45,050 nucleotides of DNA from JBCCTX01 sp964468435. GTDB lineage: Bacteria; Bacteroidota; Bacteroidia; J057. The DNA is taken from the NCBI GenBank assembly GCA_964468435.1, contig CAYXVE010000045.1, positions 1 to 45,050 of the forward strand, written 5' to 3'. Position 1 is the first letter of the stretch; each line of letters starts with the position of its first letter. This document shows, in pieces, positions 29,491-38,955 of this stretch. Under the pieces are notes generated by a model. That model worked only from the letters and a program-made list of their open reading frames with translations, was not told where the DNA came from and searched no databases. The translations under genes were made by a program, and so were the position numbers.

Positions 29491-30240
29491 ATGAAGCCGA
29501 TTAAATTTTTTACACTGATCATAGCTGCAGTTGCTTTCCTGTCAGCCTGTCAACAAGCACAAGAGAAGACAGAAGAAGCTGCGGACGCTGTAGCTGAAAC
29601 CTCTGAAGAAGTTGTAGAAACTGTAGCTAACGTATGGGAATCTGACGCGGAAGTACAGAATGCTGTAATCGAAGAAGCAGGCACTCCTGCTGAAGCACCT
29701 GCAGATGCTGTAACTTACACAGTAAATCTGGAAGAAAGTATGCTTGGATGGAAAGGTAATAAGCTGGCCTATTACCACAATGGCACTATAGATATTCAGA
29801 GCGGATCTATTTCTGTCGTTGATGGAAAAGTACAAGCAGGAGAATTTATTATTGACATGTCTACCTTAAAGGATGTTGATTTGGAAGAGAAAGGCAAATT
29901 AGAAGATAAGGCAAAGCTTGAAGGACATTTGAAATCCGATGATTTCTTTAATGTTGACGAGTATCCAACTTCTACTTTTGTTATCACTGAGGTAGAGCAG
30001 ATTGATGGCAATAAGTACATGGTATCTGGGAACCTGACGATGAAAGATGCTACTCACAAGATTACTTTCCCTGCTGATATCGAGGTAAGTGAAAATGGGG
30101 TAAATGCTAAGGCCTTGTTTTCTATCGACCGCACCAAGTGGGGCGTAAACTACAATTCAGGAAACATCTTTACAGATCTGGTTGCTGAGCAAGTAATTTC
30201 AGACAAAATGGCATTGAATTTGGAACTTATCGCTGGTTAA
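29491..30240 (+). CDS. YceI family lipoprotein
   Basis: A 249-residue protein with a perfect lipobox (LSAC, Cys20) and an acidic, alanine-rich linker (about residues 21-70, 'EKTEEAADAVAETSEE'). A YceI domain follows (about 72-249), with the family's 'FIIDMSTLKDVDL', 'HLKSDDFFNVDEYPTSTFVI' and 'GNLTMKDATHKITFP' blocks. YceI domains are lipocalin-like barrels that bind polyisoprenoid lipids; here the domain would be held on a membrane in the periplasm. It has its own promoter and terminator, so it is probably monocistronic. It diverges from sdhCAB, but no functional link follows from that. Confidence 0.93.
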   Translation: MKPIKFFTLIIAAVAFLSACQQAQEKTEEAADAVAETSEEVVETVANVWESDAEVQNAVIEEAGTPAEAPADAVTYTVNLEESMLGWKGNKLAYYHNGTIDIQSGSISVVDGKVQAGEFIIDMSTLKDVDLEEKGKLEDKAKLEGHLKSDDFFNVDEYPTSTFVITEVEQIDGNKYMVSGNLTMKDATHKITFPADIEVSENGVNAKALFSIDRTKWGVNYNSGNIFTDLVAEQVISDKMALNLELIAG

Positions 30241-30263
30241 TATTTATTACCAAGTAATATTTC

Positions 30264-30295
30264 AAAGGCTATCTTTTCCGTAAAGATAGCCTTTT
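30264..30295 (+). terminator. terminator of the YceI-like gene
   Basis: A perfect 13-bp inverted repeat (AAAGGCTATCTTT against AAAGATAGCCTTT) with a 5-base loop ends in T-rich sequence, 23 bases past the stop codon. The A/T ends make it likely to work in both directions. Confidence 0.85.
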
Positions 30296-30370
30296 ACATT
30301 TATTAACACTCATGCCGTTTTCTTATACATTCCTTCACGCTCTTTTAACGATGCCTTCACACCCATACAA

Positions 30371-30378
30371 TACATTTG
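30371..30378 (+). promoter_or_regulatory. -7 box of a candidate small RNA
   Basis: TACATTTG fits TAnnTTTG exactly. It lies downstream of the yceI-like terminator and has no ORF after it. A -33 TTG is not evident at the usual distance. Confidence 0.35.
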
Positions 30379-30383
30379 TTACT

Positions 30384-30448
30384 GAACAAACGGTAGTAGT
30401 TTTTTCTTAGTAAAGCTTGGGCCCGGTATATTCTACCGGGTTTTTTTT
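30384..30448 (+). ncRNA. candidate small RNA of about 65 nt
   Basis: A strong intrinsic terminator (CCCGGTA against TACCGGG, 5-base loop, then eight T, positions 30422-30448) follows a TAnnTTTG box by about 45 bases, with no start codon or ORF of useful length between them. The preceding gene already has its own terminator, so this hairpin would end a separate, very short transcript. The start at 30384 is estimated from the -7 box. It matches no RNA family I know. Confidence 0.35.
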
Positions 30449-31032
30449 ATGCTGCTATGATGGCTTGAGAGCTGATTGTATGAAAAGAGTTTTGTAAACA
30501 ATGCTATATAAGTTACTCGCAACTTCACAGCAGTGTATCCCGGATTTCAACAATTTTCATGATCAAGCAATACAAGCATAAATTCTTAGACAAAGCATTT
30601 AGGAACATAAGCTGATTTTGCAATGATCTCAAAGACAAAATTTTACGAATCTGTGATGAATACTGTGTCGTAGGAATAGAAAAAGTATGATAAAAAAGAG
30701 AAAACATCTTGATCGTGATGAAAAAAAGGTGATCGCGGGGTATGTAAGCTCATAAATCCCGGATCGAAACTCGTAGAAGTTGATCAATCATATCTCATTT
30801 TTCACTTATTCATAACTTGTAATTACTAGTTCAAGCCATCTCTTCTGGTTTTTCCATGAAAAATGAATTATATTTAACCGCGTAAGATATAAGCAGAAAA
30901 TATCTTTTCTTTTTTCAACTGGCAAATAGCATAAAAGAATACCCAAACCCGTTGTAATTATACTTGTATTACTTTCATACCTTGCTTGACAAACCTTTCC
31001 ATTTCAAAAACAATTAACCTTTTAATATTGCT
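30449..31032. other. intergenic stretch without a clear gene
   Basis: About 580 bases with no supported coding region. In one plus-strand frame, from the ATG at 30559, a short reading frame starting MIKQYKHKFLDKAF is cut by one TGA, then continues as 'NDLKDKILRICDEYCVVGIE' to a final stop at about 30690. This could be the remains of a small gene, but no family is recognised. The last 100 bases should hold the promoter of the pentapeptide-repeat gene, though no exact TAnnTTTG box was found. Confidence 0.4.
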
Positions 31033-31971
31033 ATGCGACAACTTTGGGATTGGATGAGTGCGAATCAGACTCGATTTTTTATTGTTTCAGGGATACTGGT
31101 TGCTCTGACCTTACTTACACTAGACATGATCTATCTTAAAGGCAGCAGTGGATTATACGTGCTGATCGAGTCACACGGATTACTGCTGGATATTGTTGTT
31201 TTCGGGGTCATTCTCACATTATACGATCGGCTAACATACCGTAAGCGTACAATCCAACGCTACAAGGAATCTATAGATGACATACGTGGCTGGGCTGAAG
31301 CTTCTGCCATGTATCGCAACGTAGGGAACATACGTCGGCTCAACCGGCTGGGGATCAGCAACCTCAATCTATCTAGATCCTATCTCCGCAAGGCCAACCT
31401 CAATGAGATAAACCTTTCTAATGCAAATCTGGGCCAGGCACGCCTGGAACACGCTAAATTGCAGGGAGCTAATCTGAAAGGCGCCAATATCTACAAGACG
31501 ACTTTCAATCAAGCTGACCTAAGTAGAGCCAATCTAAGCCATGTACGTACCAATGTTACGGAGATCGATAAGTTTGTCGACTTCTTTCAGCAGCACATGG
31601 AGCCAGCTGATGACAACAGAGCCTTTTTTGAGCAGGGACTCATCACCGGAGTCAATTTCTCCGGCGCCAACCTACAATATGCCAAGTTTAACAAGGCAGA
31701 ACTCATCTCTGCTGACTTTGTCTATGCCAATCTGGTATTGGTAGATATGGAAGGTGCAGACCTCAGAGGTGCTGACTTCACCCTCGCTACCCTGGTCAAG
31801 GCCCAGCCTGAGAAAGAAAATTCTTTGCTCAAAGCCAATCTTCATAACACCCAGTTGGAGCATGCCAAAGCCCAGCTCAGCCAATGGGATGACTTCCTGG
31901 CATGTGGTGCCAGCGAAGAGGAAATGGCCAAAATGAATTGGGAAGAAGTGGGAGAAAAAGTGAAAAGATAG
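31033..31971 (+). CDS. membrane pentapeptide-repeat protein
   Basis: A 312-residue protein. Two hydrophobic segments near the N-terminus (about 15-35 and 42-65) are followed by a short basic linker. Two blocks of pentapeptide repeats (about 105-180 and 215-275) show A(D/N)LxX units such as 'ANLNEINLSNANLGQARL', 'ANLKGANIYK' and 'ADLRGADFTLATL'. Such repeats fold into a right-handed quadrilateral beta-helix. Between the blocks is a non-repeat insertion ('TEIDKFVDFFQQHMEPADDN'). The topology suggests a repeat domain facing the cytosol, anchored to the inner membrane. The function is unknown; nothing points to gyrase protection. Confidence 0.88.
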   Translation: MRQLWDWMSANQTRFFIVSGILVALTLLTLDMIYLKGSSGLYVLIESHGLLLDIVVFGVILTLYDRLTYRKRTIQRYKESIDDIRGWAEASAMYRNVGNIRRLNRLGISNLNLSRSYLRKANLNEINLSNANLGQARLEHAKLQGANLKGANIYKTTFNQADLSRANLSHVRTNVTEIDKFVDFFQQHMEPADDNRAFFEQGLITGVNFSGANLQYAKFNKAELISADFVYANLVLVDMEGADLRGADFTLATLVKAQPEKENSLLKANLHNTQLEHAKAQLSQWDDFLACGASEEEMAKMNWEEVGEKVKR

Positions 31972-32400
31972 CCACAGAATACTCGAGGACCTTCGCAAAG
32001 ATGCATGAAATGGGGGTTGGAACTAACTCTTTTTCGCATAGTTGAATCACCATTATTGGGACACAAAGTATCAAGCAAACCTGGCACGATCAGAACTATA
32101 AAAATAAAAGCCAAGACAGGAAACCTTAGATGCTTGAGGTATACAAATCAACCGTACGGTTTAGTTAGTAGTAGAACGTGAATTCATCATGGTTTGAGAA
32201 TCTGTCCATAAACTATTTCGAGATGGGATCAAACTTATCTATGCTGATAAACCTATGTATAGATAAAATACGTTAGCCCATCAATATGATACTTATTTAC
32301 CCTTAGCCATTTGATTGAGTGTTCACCAAGGATTACCTAAGTTAAAAATTTAGGTAGCTAAATTATTGATTTGAGACTAAAATAGGGAGATCTATTGAAG
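31972..32400. other. intergenic stretch next to a transposase relic
   Basis: About 430 bases with frequent stops in all frames and no supported gene. It holds a small perfect inverted repeat at 32334-32356. It may be the degraded outer part of the insertion element whose transposase fragment begins at 32401. Confidence 0.4.
32334..32356. repeat. short inverted repeat
   Basis: TACCTAA and TTAGGTA form a perfect 7-bp stem around a 9-base loop, about 45 bases from the end of the transposase relic. It could be part of an element end or a chance hairpin. Confidence 0.35.
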
Positions 32401-32796
32401 TCATTTAAAGTTTTTTTGAGGCAGAATTTTGTGCTTGATCATCCAGACAGTGGCTGCAATAAAATGCCAAGCCCACCAGCTAGCTATTGTACTATCTTGT
32501 CTGATCAGTAAGGTTCTAAAGCTATTCATCCAGGCGTTGGTTCTTTCAATCACAAATCTTTCCTCGTACATTTCTTCGTCAAACAATACATCTGAATCTA
32601 AGGTAGATTCATTTATTATGAACGACATCGAGCTTAACAGCCTCTTTTTCAAGGATTTTCCGTAGGCTCTCTGCGTCGAATCCTGCATCAGCATTGAGAA
32701 ATAATCCTTCAACGGGGATAGAAAATTCTCTTACTATAAACCTTACTACAATCCTCACAAAAGAGGCTTTTAAAAAAACAGCTCGTTTTACTCATC
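32401..32796 (-). pseudogene. IS5-like transposase remnant
   Basis: Two minus-strand frames together give the C-terminal part of an IS5-type DDE transposase. The upstream frame (32796 down to 32612) reads 'VEGLFLNADAGFDAESLRKI' and 'LEKEAVKLDVVHNK' before a TGA. After a frameshift, the other frame reads 'LFDEEMYEERFVIERTNAWM', 'NSFRTLLIRQD' and 'ASWWAWHFIAATVWMIK'. 'NADAGFD' contains the second catalytic Asp and 'ERTNAW' the Glu of the DDE triad. The N-terminal half is missing or unrecognisable. The copy is therefore dead. Nearby ends and target repeats could not be defined. Confidence 0.8.
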
Positions 32797-33077
32797 CTGA
32801 AATTGGGAGGAAACAAAACCGATGGTGAATGCCCGACTCTTAGGCAAGGGTCAAGTCACTGCATACATTGATTACTACTAAAGCGTTGTACAACGATCTT
32901 GACCCACCTGAACTCAATGCATTACTGTCGATATTTACGACAGGATTTTCATCATCGTGAGAGGCGATCATATGCATCTTGCTGTGCGCGATAGATGGCT
33001 CTTCCTTATCGAATACCTCTTCAATTTCATTGTTCTGAAAATAATCTACTCCAGTAAATAACCTGATAATTCTGGTA

Positions 33078-33707
33078 CTACCATCTTCTTCTAACAGCTG
33101 TTCTAGTACGAACTCTTGCTCTTCTTCGAGTGGCAACACGCGTGGGACGGGCCACTACAGCACGAGGATGGTAATACGGAGGATAATAACCAAATCGGTA
33201 AGGCGATACCCAAACCCGATAATAAGGTCCCCAAAACCAAGTCACCACGGGTGGAACTCGCCTGTAAACCGGTACGATCACATAGTTTTCACCGTAAATC
33301 GACTCATCACCAACTACTACAACATTCACTTCATCGTTCTCATCTTTCACCACCACCAAAGAAGCTACATCTTTAAACTCATCTTCAGCTACTGCGGCTT
33401 GAATATAAACCGTTCGCTTATCCTCTTCCTCTTTTTCCATTACCTTCAAATAATCTACTTCACCGTCTTCGTTGAGATCAAGATTCGAAATCTCACTTTC
33501 AAAGTCGTTGAGACGTTTTTCAAAATCTTCAAGATCTGAAGACTCTCCAAAAATCTCTGCTACTACCTCCAAATCCAAACTTTCCTCAGCTTCAATAATT
33601 TCTTCCTCGCTTACGCTTATGGTGTTTTCCTCACTCATTTTGATTTCCTGTGAAAGCACAGAAAAGCTCAAGGAAACTCCGAATAATAATAATAATAAAA
33701 TTTTCAT
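33078..33707 (-). CDS. secreted protein with EF-hand-like motif and Arg-rich tail
   Basis: A 209-residue protein with a clear signal peptide (MKILLLLLFGVSLSFSVLSQ). The N-terminal half is strongly acidic (runs such as 'SVSEEEIIEAEES') and contains 'DLNEDGEVDYLKV', an EF-hand or dockerin-like calcium-loop pattern common in exported Bacteroidota proteins. The middle has beta-type segments ('VYIQAAVAEDEF', 'VNVVVVGDESIY'), then a Trp/Tyr/Pro-rich part ('WFWGPYYRVWVSPYRFGYYP'). The last 30 residues are largely arginine. About 280 bases without a recognised gene lie between its stop codon and the IS5-like relic. The function is unknown; surface attachment or binding to anionic polymers by the tail would be a guess. 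Confidence 0.8.
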   Translation of the reverse strand: MKILLLLLFGVSLSFSVLSQEIKMSEENTISVSEEEIIEAEESLDLEVVAEIFGESSDLEDFEKRLNDFESEISNLDLNEDGEVDYLKVMEKEEEDKRTVYIQAAVAEDEFKDVASLVVVKDENDEVNVVVVGDESIYGENYVIVPVYRRVPPVVTWFWGPYYRVWVSPYRFGYYPPYYHPRAVVARPTRVATRRRARVRTRTAVRRRW

Positions 33708-33780
33708 GTCAATATCATTTAAATTAGAATAAAGAATACTAAACTATTTATAGCATTAGCAGTAAATTCATTTTCAAACA

Positions 33781-34698
33781 TTAATCTTCCTCTTTGTTAG
33801 GTGGAACCAATGAGATACCTACTTGAAAAAAAGCACCATTTTCAACATTAAATTGTTCATTCTCAAATGTGTCCCCTTGAAGTTCCAACCTGCGGGCTAC
33901 TGCCAAGCCTCCGGAAGCCTCCAGTTGGATCATTTTTCTGATGCAGTATTTCACGGTAGGCCCAACCACAACCCGTGTGTACCCGAGGCTAGAAACCAGC
34001 TCCAATTCGTTGTCCTCATTTACACGGTAAAAATTGTAGTTATAGTTGGAGCCATCTACGGTCATTTGTAGGCCTGGAGTTAGTTTTCCATAAAACCGCT
34101 CGTAGGTAATCCGATTGGGCAAGATGATTTTCAATTCGCTTTTCGGCTGTGTAAAATCGAACTGAAGGGCAGGTAAAAATCTGGGATTACCAAACCTGGA
34201 AGTAAATACAAGTCCACCTCCGTATGAAAAACGTTCTGATTTTTTCTTAGTAAACAGTAGCGTTCCGTTGAAAAGAAAATCATCGCCTTCTAAATCTGTG
34301 TTAAAAGTAGAGGACAGAGAAGGATTAGCCAGCAACAAAAGCCGCCAGTCATTGGCCATTGGGTGTAGTATCATCAAACGGTAACCAATGAAATGCAAAT
34401 TTTGCCGATTGCCAGTTATCAGATCAAAGTCATCTTCAGATGAAGGAGTCACTAATTTATATTCCAGTCCATTGACTAATACTGTTTTATCATTTTTCAA
34501 TTTCTTCGGAAGGTTCAGAAAGAAATTGAATTCGCTTAATTCAACTTCCTGATTCGAGGGGCTATCTTCAATTCCTACACTTGGAAAATGGCTGTAGCGG
34601 AAACCAGCAAGTTCTAATTGCCCGTATGCAGCAAAGTGAAAGCCAAACGCAAATAAAAAGAGCGTTAAATATTTAGGAAGTTTGGAAAAAGGCATCAT
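33781..34698 (-). CDS. DUF6268-like outer-membrane beta-barrel protein
   Basis: A 305-residue protein with a signal peptide ('YLTLFLFAFGFHFAAYGQ'). The mature sequence alternates beta-strands with aromatic ends ('NFFLNLPKKL', 'FLFNGTLLFTKKKSERFSYG', 'RFLPALQFDFTQPKSELKI') and ends with strands such as 'FFQVGISLVPPNKEED'. The arrangement fits DUF6268, putative outer-membrane barrels found in many Bacteroidota. It starts 80 bases after the RND permease gene ends on the same strand. Read-through from the efflux operon is possible but not required. Confidence 0.8.
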   Translation of the reverse strand: MMPFSKLPKYLTLFLFAFGFHFAAYGQLELAGFRYSHFPSVGIEDSPSNQEVELSEFNFFLNLPKKLKNDKTVLVNGLEYKLVTPSSEDDFDLITGNRQNLHFIGYRLMILHPMANDWRLLLLANPSLSSTFNTDLEGDDFLFNGTLLFTKKKSERFSYGGGLVFTSRFGNPRFLPALQFDFTQPKSELKIILPNRITYERFYGKLTPGLQMTVDGSNYNYNFYRVNEDNELELVSSLGYTRVVVGPTVKYCIRKMIQLEASGGLAVARRLELQGDTFENEQFNVENGAFFQVGISLVPPNKEED

Positions 34699-34778
34699 TC
34701 GATCGACTTAAAAATATCTTTAGCGTATGGGTTTATTAATTTTCAAATAAGTTGACCGCAGATTTTGTCTTAGATCAA

Positions 34779-37700
34779 CTATTTGTTGGTAAACAATAGC
34801 TTGAAAAGTACAGGAACAAAAATCAATAGAATAAAGGTGGCGAAAAGCAAGCCGAATATCATGGTGATGGCCATAGGAGACCATAATTCTCCACCTCCTG
34901 TCCATAAGGGCACCATTCCGCAGGAGGTAGTGAGCGTTGTGAGCAGTATCGGACTAAAACGATCATTGGCTGATTTCTTAATGCTGTCTATCAAAGACTT
35001 GCCTTCTGCCAATTCGGTACCGATCTTATCCACCAGCACGATGGCATCATTGATGATAATACCTGCTAAAGATATGATCCCCAAAAAGGCAGTAAAGCTG
35101 AAAAAAGAGCCTGCGCCTAATAAGCCAACAGTTACCCCAACGATGGAAAGAGGGATGGTCATCAGTATAATGGAGGCTTTCCGAAAGGAGTTGAATTGAA
35201 TGACCAACAATAAAATAATGATAAAAAAAGACAGCGGTAAATTCTGCGCCACCGCACCCATCGCATTATTGTTTCCTTCGGCATCCCCTCCAAATTCGTA
35301 AGAATAGCCATATTTCCAATTCTCTTCCTCTTCCGCCATAAAAGGCCGAATGATTTCCATGATTTCACTGGAAAGATAACCTTCTTTTACCCCAGCCTGA
35401 ATTGATATACTATGCTTTAAGTTTCTTCTCAAAAATTTGGAATACTGCCAAGGCACTTCAATATCGGCCACTTGTGCAAGTGGATTGCTCGATCCTTTGG
35501 ATTGAGAGAAAACGGTAAGGTTTTCAATATCCGTGTAGCTGATCGCTTCACTGTTTTCTTCGCTCATCACGATGGGAATGGTTTTATCTTCTTCCCTGAA
35601 ATCACCTACATCAAAACCGGAAAGAGAAGTTAATAACGATATGGCCACATCCTGATTAGTCAATCCTGATTGAGCCAGTCGGGTGTCGTTAATATCCACT
35701 AATACTTTTTTTGTACGTGCTCCCCAGTCATCGGTAACATTGATAGTACCTGGTGTTTCAAAGAGTTTGGATTTTATCCGATCTGCCATCTGGAATAATT
35801 CATCGGGATCTTTTCCTGAAAGCCTAATTTCAATAGGGGCTTCTGCGCCACCAGCCCCTACTAACCGACTTACTTTGATATCGGCATCAAAAATATTTTC
35901 TCTTGTGAAAGCCCTCAGTTTATTAATGATCAGGTCATTGGCCTGATCGGAAGTGGTATTTATCAGCATGTGCGCATAGGAGGAATTCGGCTCTGCGGCA
36001 AAGTAACCAAGGTCATAGGATTCCGGTCCTTCTCCAATGTAGGAAGACCAATCTAAAATGCCTTCTTGGTTTTCCTCTGACACCAAAAGACTGTCTTTGA
36101 TAAAGCTTTCTATCAGAGCCATTTTGGAATCAGTGATCTGAATTTGGGTACCGAGCGGAAAGTTTGCATCGACAATCACCAAATTTCGGTCACTCGGAGG
36201 CATGAAAATGCTGGGAACTTTCGTGAACCCAATCAGCGAAACGATAAACAATATTGCAATCACAAAGAGGGTAAGGAACGGCCGAGCCAGACTATAATTT
36301 AAGAAGCGATTGTAATACCCTCTAAAGCGATCAAAAATGGTGGTATGTTCATGATCTGTTTTTACCTTCAGCAAGGAAATTCCAATTAGCGGAACAATGG
36401 TGAAGGCAAAAAACCAGGAGGATAGTAGTGCAATGGTTATCACTAAGAAAATATTGCCCATGATTTCTCCCATAGTGCCGACTGCCATATAAAAGGATAG
36501 GAAAGCAGCACTGGTGGTCAGTGAAGATATAAGCAGCGGAATCATAAACTCTTTAGCAGAGTTGACAGCTGCTTCGAATTTTTTCTGTCCTTGCTGCAGT
36601 TTTTCGAGCAGGGATTCCACCATCACGATGCCATTATCTACCAGCAAGCCGAGTGCCATGATTAGGGAAGCGAGTGTTACTTGATTCAGCCCTATATCAA
36701 ATACACCCATCAACCAGAAAGAAAGAATCATGGTACCTGGAACCATACTTGCAATAATGACCCCAGCCCGCCAACCTAACACCAGCAAGATGACCACGAG
36801 CACAATGACAATACTTTGAACCAGGTTACCCACAAACACATCGATTTTCCCATCTACATATTTGTCTTGGGAGGCGATGCGTAAAGCTTCGACTCCCAGT
36901 GGGAGCTGCTTTTTGTTGTATTCTTCAAGGAGCTGATCGGTAGCCTTTCCGAGGTCGATGATGTTAGCATTTTTTTTCAAAGACACGTACAAGGCCAGTG
37001 CCTGATTTCCATTGATTCTAACAATCGATTTTACGGGAGAAACATAGCCTCTCCTGATGTTCGTGATATCTCCGAGTGGAATAGTTTCACCATTATTTCC
37101 GATCGGAATCAGCAGATTTTTAATGGCTTCTACCGATTCAAAATTTCCAGTGGCTTCTAGGATCAGTCGCTCTTCCCCGAGGTTTACTTCGCCAGAAGGA
37201 ATAATGATGTTACTGCTCGAAATGATGTTCTGTAGTTGATTAGAACTCAGACCAACACTTATCAATTTGGCTTCATCATACTCTACATATATTTTTTCGT
37301 CCACTGTACCGCCAATGATCACTTTGGCAGCATCATCCAATGCAATGAGGTCGTCCCTGAGTTCATCCGCATATTCCTTCAGTTCGTCATAATCAAAACC
37401 ATCAGACATTAACCCTACCGATATGCCATAGACCACTCCAATGTCTTCATCATTCAGGTCAGGTCCTTTAATGCCCTCCGGTAAATCGTCTCTGATGTTA
37501 TCTATTTTTCGTCTGGACAGATCCCAAATTCCCTGAAGCCTTCGTTGAGGGACATCATCTTGAAGGGTGACGCTAATGATAGAAACACCTGTGCGGCTCT
37601 GACTTTTAATGGTTTGTACTTCGGGGATCTCCTGGAGCACTTTCTCAATTTTTGTACTCACCAGGGACTCAACCCGTTCAGGGCTGGCTCCTGGAAACTG

Positions 37701-37847
37701 TGTAACAACCGTGGCAGTGCGGACCACAAAGGGCGGCATACTATCCCGAGACAGCCCTCCGTATTCGATAACACCAAGTGTGGCTATAACGACCAAGGCA
37801 AGAGTAGTTACCCGATTGTATTTAAGTGCAATTCCGGTTAAGTTCAT
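34779..37847 (-). CDS. RND efflux transporter inner-membrane permease (AcrB-like)
   Basis: A 1022-residue permease of the HAE-type RND family, of full length. It begins with TM1 ('LTGIALKYNRVTTLALVVIA') and has the long periplasmic loops with 'FPGASPERVESLV' after TM1. The TM4 motif 'GLLVDNGIVMVESL' keeps the first proton-relay Asp but has Asn where AcrB has a second Asp. The TM10-11 region contains 'LAGIIINDAIVLVDKIG'. It exports small hydrophobic or amphiphilic compounds using the proton gradient, together with the adaptor and TolC-type channel encoded just upstream. Only 3 bases separate it from the adaptor gene. The substrate is unknown. Confidence 0.95.
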   Translation of the reverse strand: MNLTGIALKYNRVTTLALVVIATLGVIEYGGLSRDSMPPFVVRTATVVTQFPGASPERVESLVSTKIEKVLQEIPEVQTIKSQSRTGVSIISVTLQDDVPQRRLQGIWDLSRRKIDNIRDDLPEGIKGPDLNDEDIGVVYGISVGLMSDGFDYDELKEYADELRDDLIALDDAAKVIIGGTVDEKIYVEYDEAKLISVGLSSNQLQNIISSSNIIIPSGEVNLGEERLILEATGNFESVEAIKNLLIPIGNNGETIPLGDITNIRRGYVSPVKSIVRINGNQALALYVSLKKNANIIDLGKATDQLLEEYNKKQLPLGVEALRIASQDKYVDGKIDVFVGNLVQSIVIVLVVILLVLGWRAGVIIASMVPGTMILSFWLMGVFDIGLNQVTLASLIMALGLLVDNGIVMVESLLEKLQQGQKKFEAAVNSAKEFMIPLLISSLTTSAAFLSFYMAVGTMGEIMGNIFLVITIALLSSWFFAFTIVPLIGISLLKVKTDHEHTTIFDRFRGYYNRFLNYSLARPFLTLFVIAILFIVSLIGFTKVPSIFMPPSDRNLVIVDANFPLGTQIQITDSKMALIESFIKDSLLVSEENQEGILDWSSYIGEGPESYDLGYFAAEPNSSYAHMLINTTSDQANDLIINKLRAFTRENIFDADIKVSRLVGAGGAEAPIEIRLSGKDPDELFQMADRIKSKLFETPGTINVTDDWGARTKKVLVDINDTRLAQSGLTNQDVAISLLTSLSGFDVGDFREEDKTIPIVMSEENSEAISYTDIENLTVFSQSKGSSNPLAQVADIEVPWQYSKFLRRNLKHSISIQAGVKEGYLSSEIMEIIRPFMAEEEENWKYGYSYEFGGDAEGNNNAMGAVAQNLPLSFFIIILLLVIQFNSFRKASIILMTIPLSIVGVTVGLLGAGSFFSFTAFLGIISLAGIIINDAIVLVDKIGTELAEGKSLIDSIKKSANDRFSPILLTTLTTSCGMVPLWTGGGELWSPMAITMIFGLLFATFILLIFVPVLFKLLFTNK

Positions 37848-37850
37848 CCT

Positions 37851-38945
37851 TTATTGATCTAAGAGTTTAACCTGCCTACCTTCATACAAATAGCTTAAGC
37901 CAGCTACTGCTACGATATCGCCTTCGCTCACCCCCGATTTTATTTCGTATCCAAATTGGGTGATTTCTCCCAGTTCAACGATTACTTTGTTCGCAATGTA
38001 GGCGTTTTCCTTAGGAGTAAGTTTAAACACAAAATTACCATTGACCCCGCTGCCAACGGCCTTTATAGGAGCTATCAGCATCGATTCTTGATTAGCAGAG
38101 CCAAATTCAAAGATCACTTCGGCTGGCATGTCAGGACGCAATGCGGTACTCCCGTTATCATCTATCAAAACGGTTACCGGATAGGTCACGCCTTTTGAAG
38201 AAGAACTGTATCCTATTTCGGTAACGGCTCCTTTAAAGGGTTGTTCCATTGAGCTAACCGAGACAACCACCTCATCTCCATTTTGGATGTCGTTGATATA
38301 TTTTTCAGGAAGGCCTACTTGAGCTTCTATATCATTATTCCCTTCTTTACTCATGACAATGACGGTACTTCCGGAATTTACCACTTCATTGATTTCACTG
38401 TTTACCGAAGAAATGACACCACTCATAGGGGCAATTATTTCGGTGTAGGAGATTTGAGATTTCTGCAAATCCAGTCTTTTCAAAGAGATTTCATAGGAAG
38501 ATTCAGCGTTCGAAAGCGAAGACTTTGCCCGCTCATAATCACTTAAAGAGGCATTGTTTGTCTCATAAAGCTGTTGGGTCCTTTGTAAGCTGGAAGCAGC
38601 ATTATCGTACTGTACTTTCGCACTTTGCACATCTGCCAGGGCCTGATCATAGGCTAATCTCACATCTTTTTGATCCAATTGAGCCAACAGCATTCCTTTC
38701 TTTACGCGTTGCCCCACTTTGGCATTGAGCTTCAGGATAAGCCCCCCGGTACGGAAGCTTAAATTGGTAAGCGAGGCAGACTGAGTGACTCCAGAATAAG
38801 TCCTTTTAATAACCCCACCAGCTTGTTCCACCAGCGCATATTTTACGGCCTTCAGTTCTTCTTCTTGATTTCCGTTTTCCTTTTCCTGGCAATTTTGGAA
38901 AAAAAAAGAAAGCAGGAGCAGTGCCCAATTCAGGCTATTTTTCAT
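37851..38945 (-). CDS. RND efflux periplasmic adaptor (HlyD/AcrA family), probable lipoprotein
   Basis: From the ATG at 38945 the protein is 364 residues. It starts MKNSLNWALLLLSFFFQNCQ, with a possible lipid-anchor Cys19; the lipobox is poor. A start 27 bases earlier would overlap the TolC-type gene. The order lipoyl half (about 65-90, 'GLILKLNAKVGQRVKKGMLL'), alpha-hairpin (about 95-160), second lipoyl half ('IIAPMSGVISSVNSEINEVV') and beta-barrel is that of membrane-fusion proteins. It bridges the RND permease and the outer-membrane channel in the periplasm. It lies between those two genes with very short gaps, so the three are an operon. Confidence 0.93.
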   Translation of the reverse strand: MKNSLNWALLLLSFFFQNCQEKENGNQEEELKAVKYALVEQAGGVIKRTYSGVTQSASLTNLSFRTGGLILKLNAKVGQRVKKGMLLAQLDQKDVRLAYDQALADVQSAKVQYDNAASSLQRTQQLYETNNASLSDYERAKSSLSNAESSYEISLKRLDLQKSQISYTEIIAPMSGVISSVNSEINEVVNSGSTVIVMSKEGNNDIEAQVGLPEKYINDIQNGDEVVVSVSSMEQPFKGAVTEIGYSSSSKGVTYPVTVLIDDNGSTALRPDMPAEVIFEFGSANQESMLIAPIKAVGSGVNGNFVFKLTPKENAYIANKVIVELGEITQFGYEIKSGVSEGDIVAVAGLSYLYEGRQVKLLDQ

Positions 38946-38955
38946 AGGATATGAT

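Noticed and set aside
30525..30707. A 60-codon minus-strand ORF in the long gap after the yceI-like gene.
   Set aside because: No family resemblance, low-complexity composition typical of AT-rich non-coding DNA, and no start context.
32840..33139. A 99-codon minus-strand ORF with a GTG start overlapping the Arg-tailed protein.
   Set aside because: Its first part is the other frame of the repeated arginine codons (giving runs of Glu), it has no ATG, and no family is recognised. It is more likely a shadow frame.
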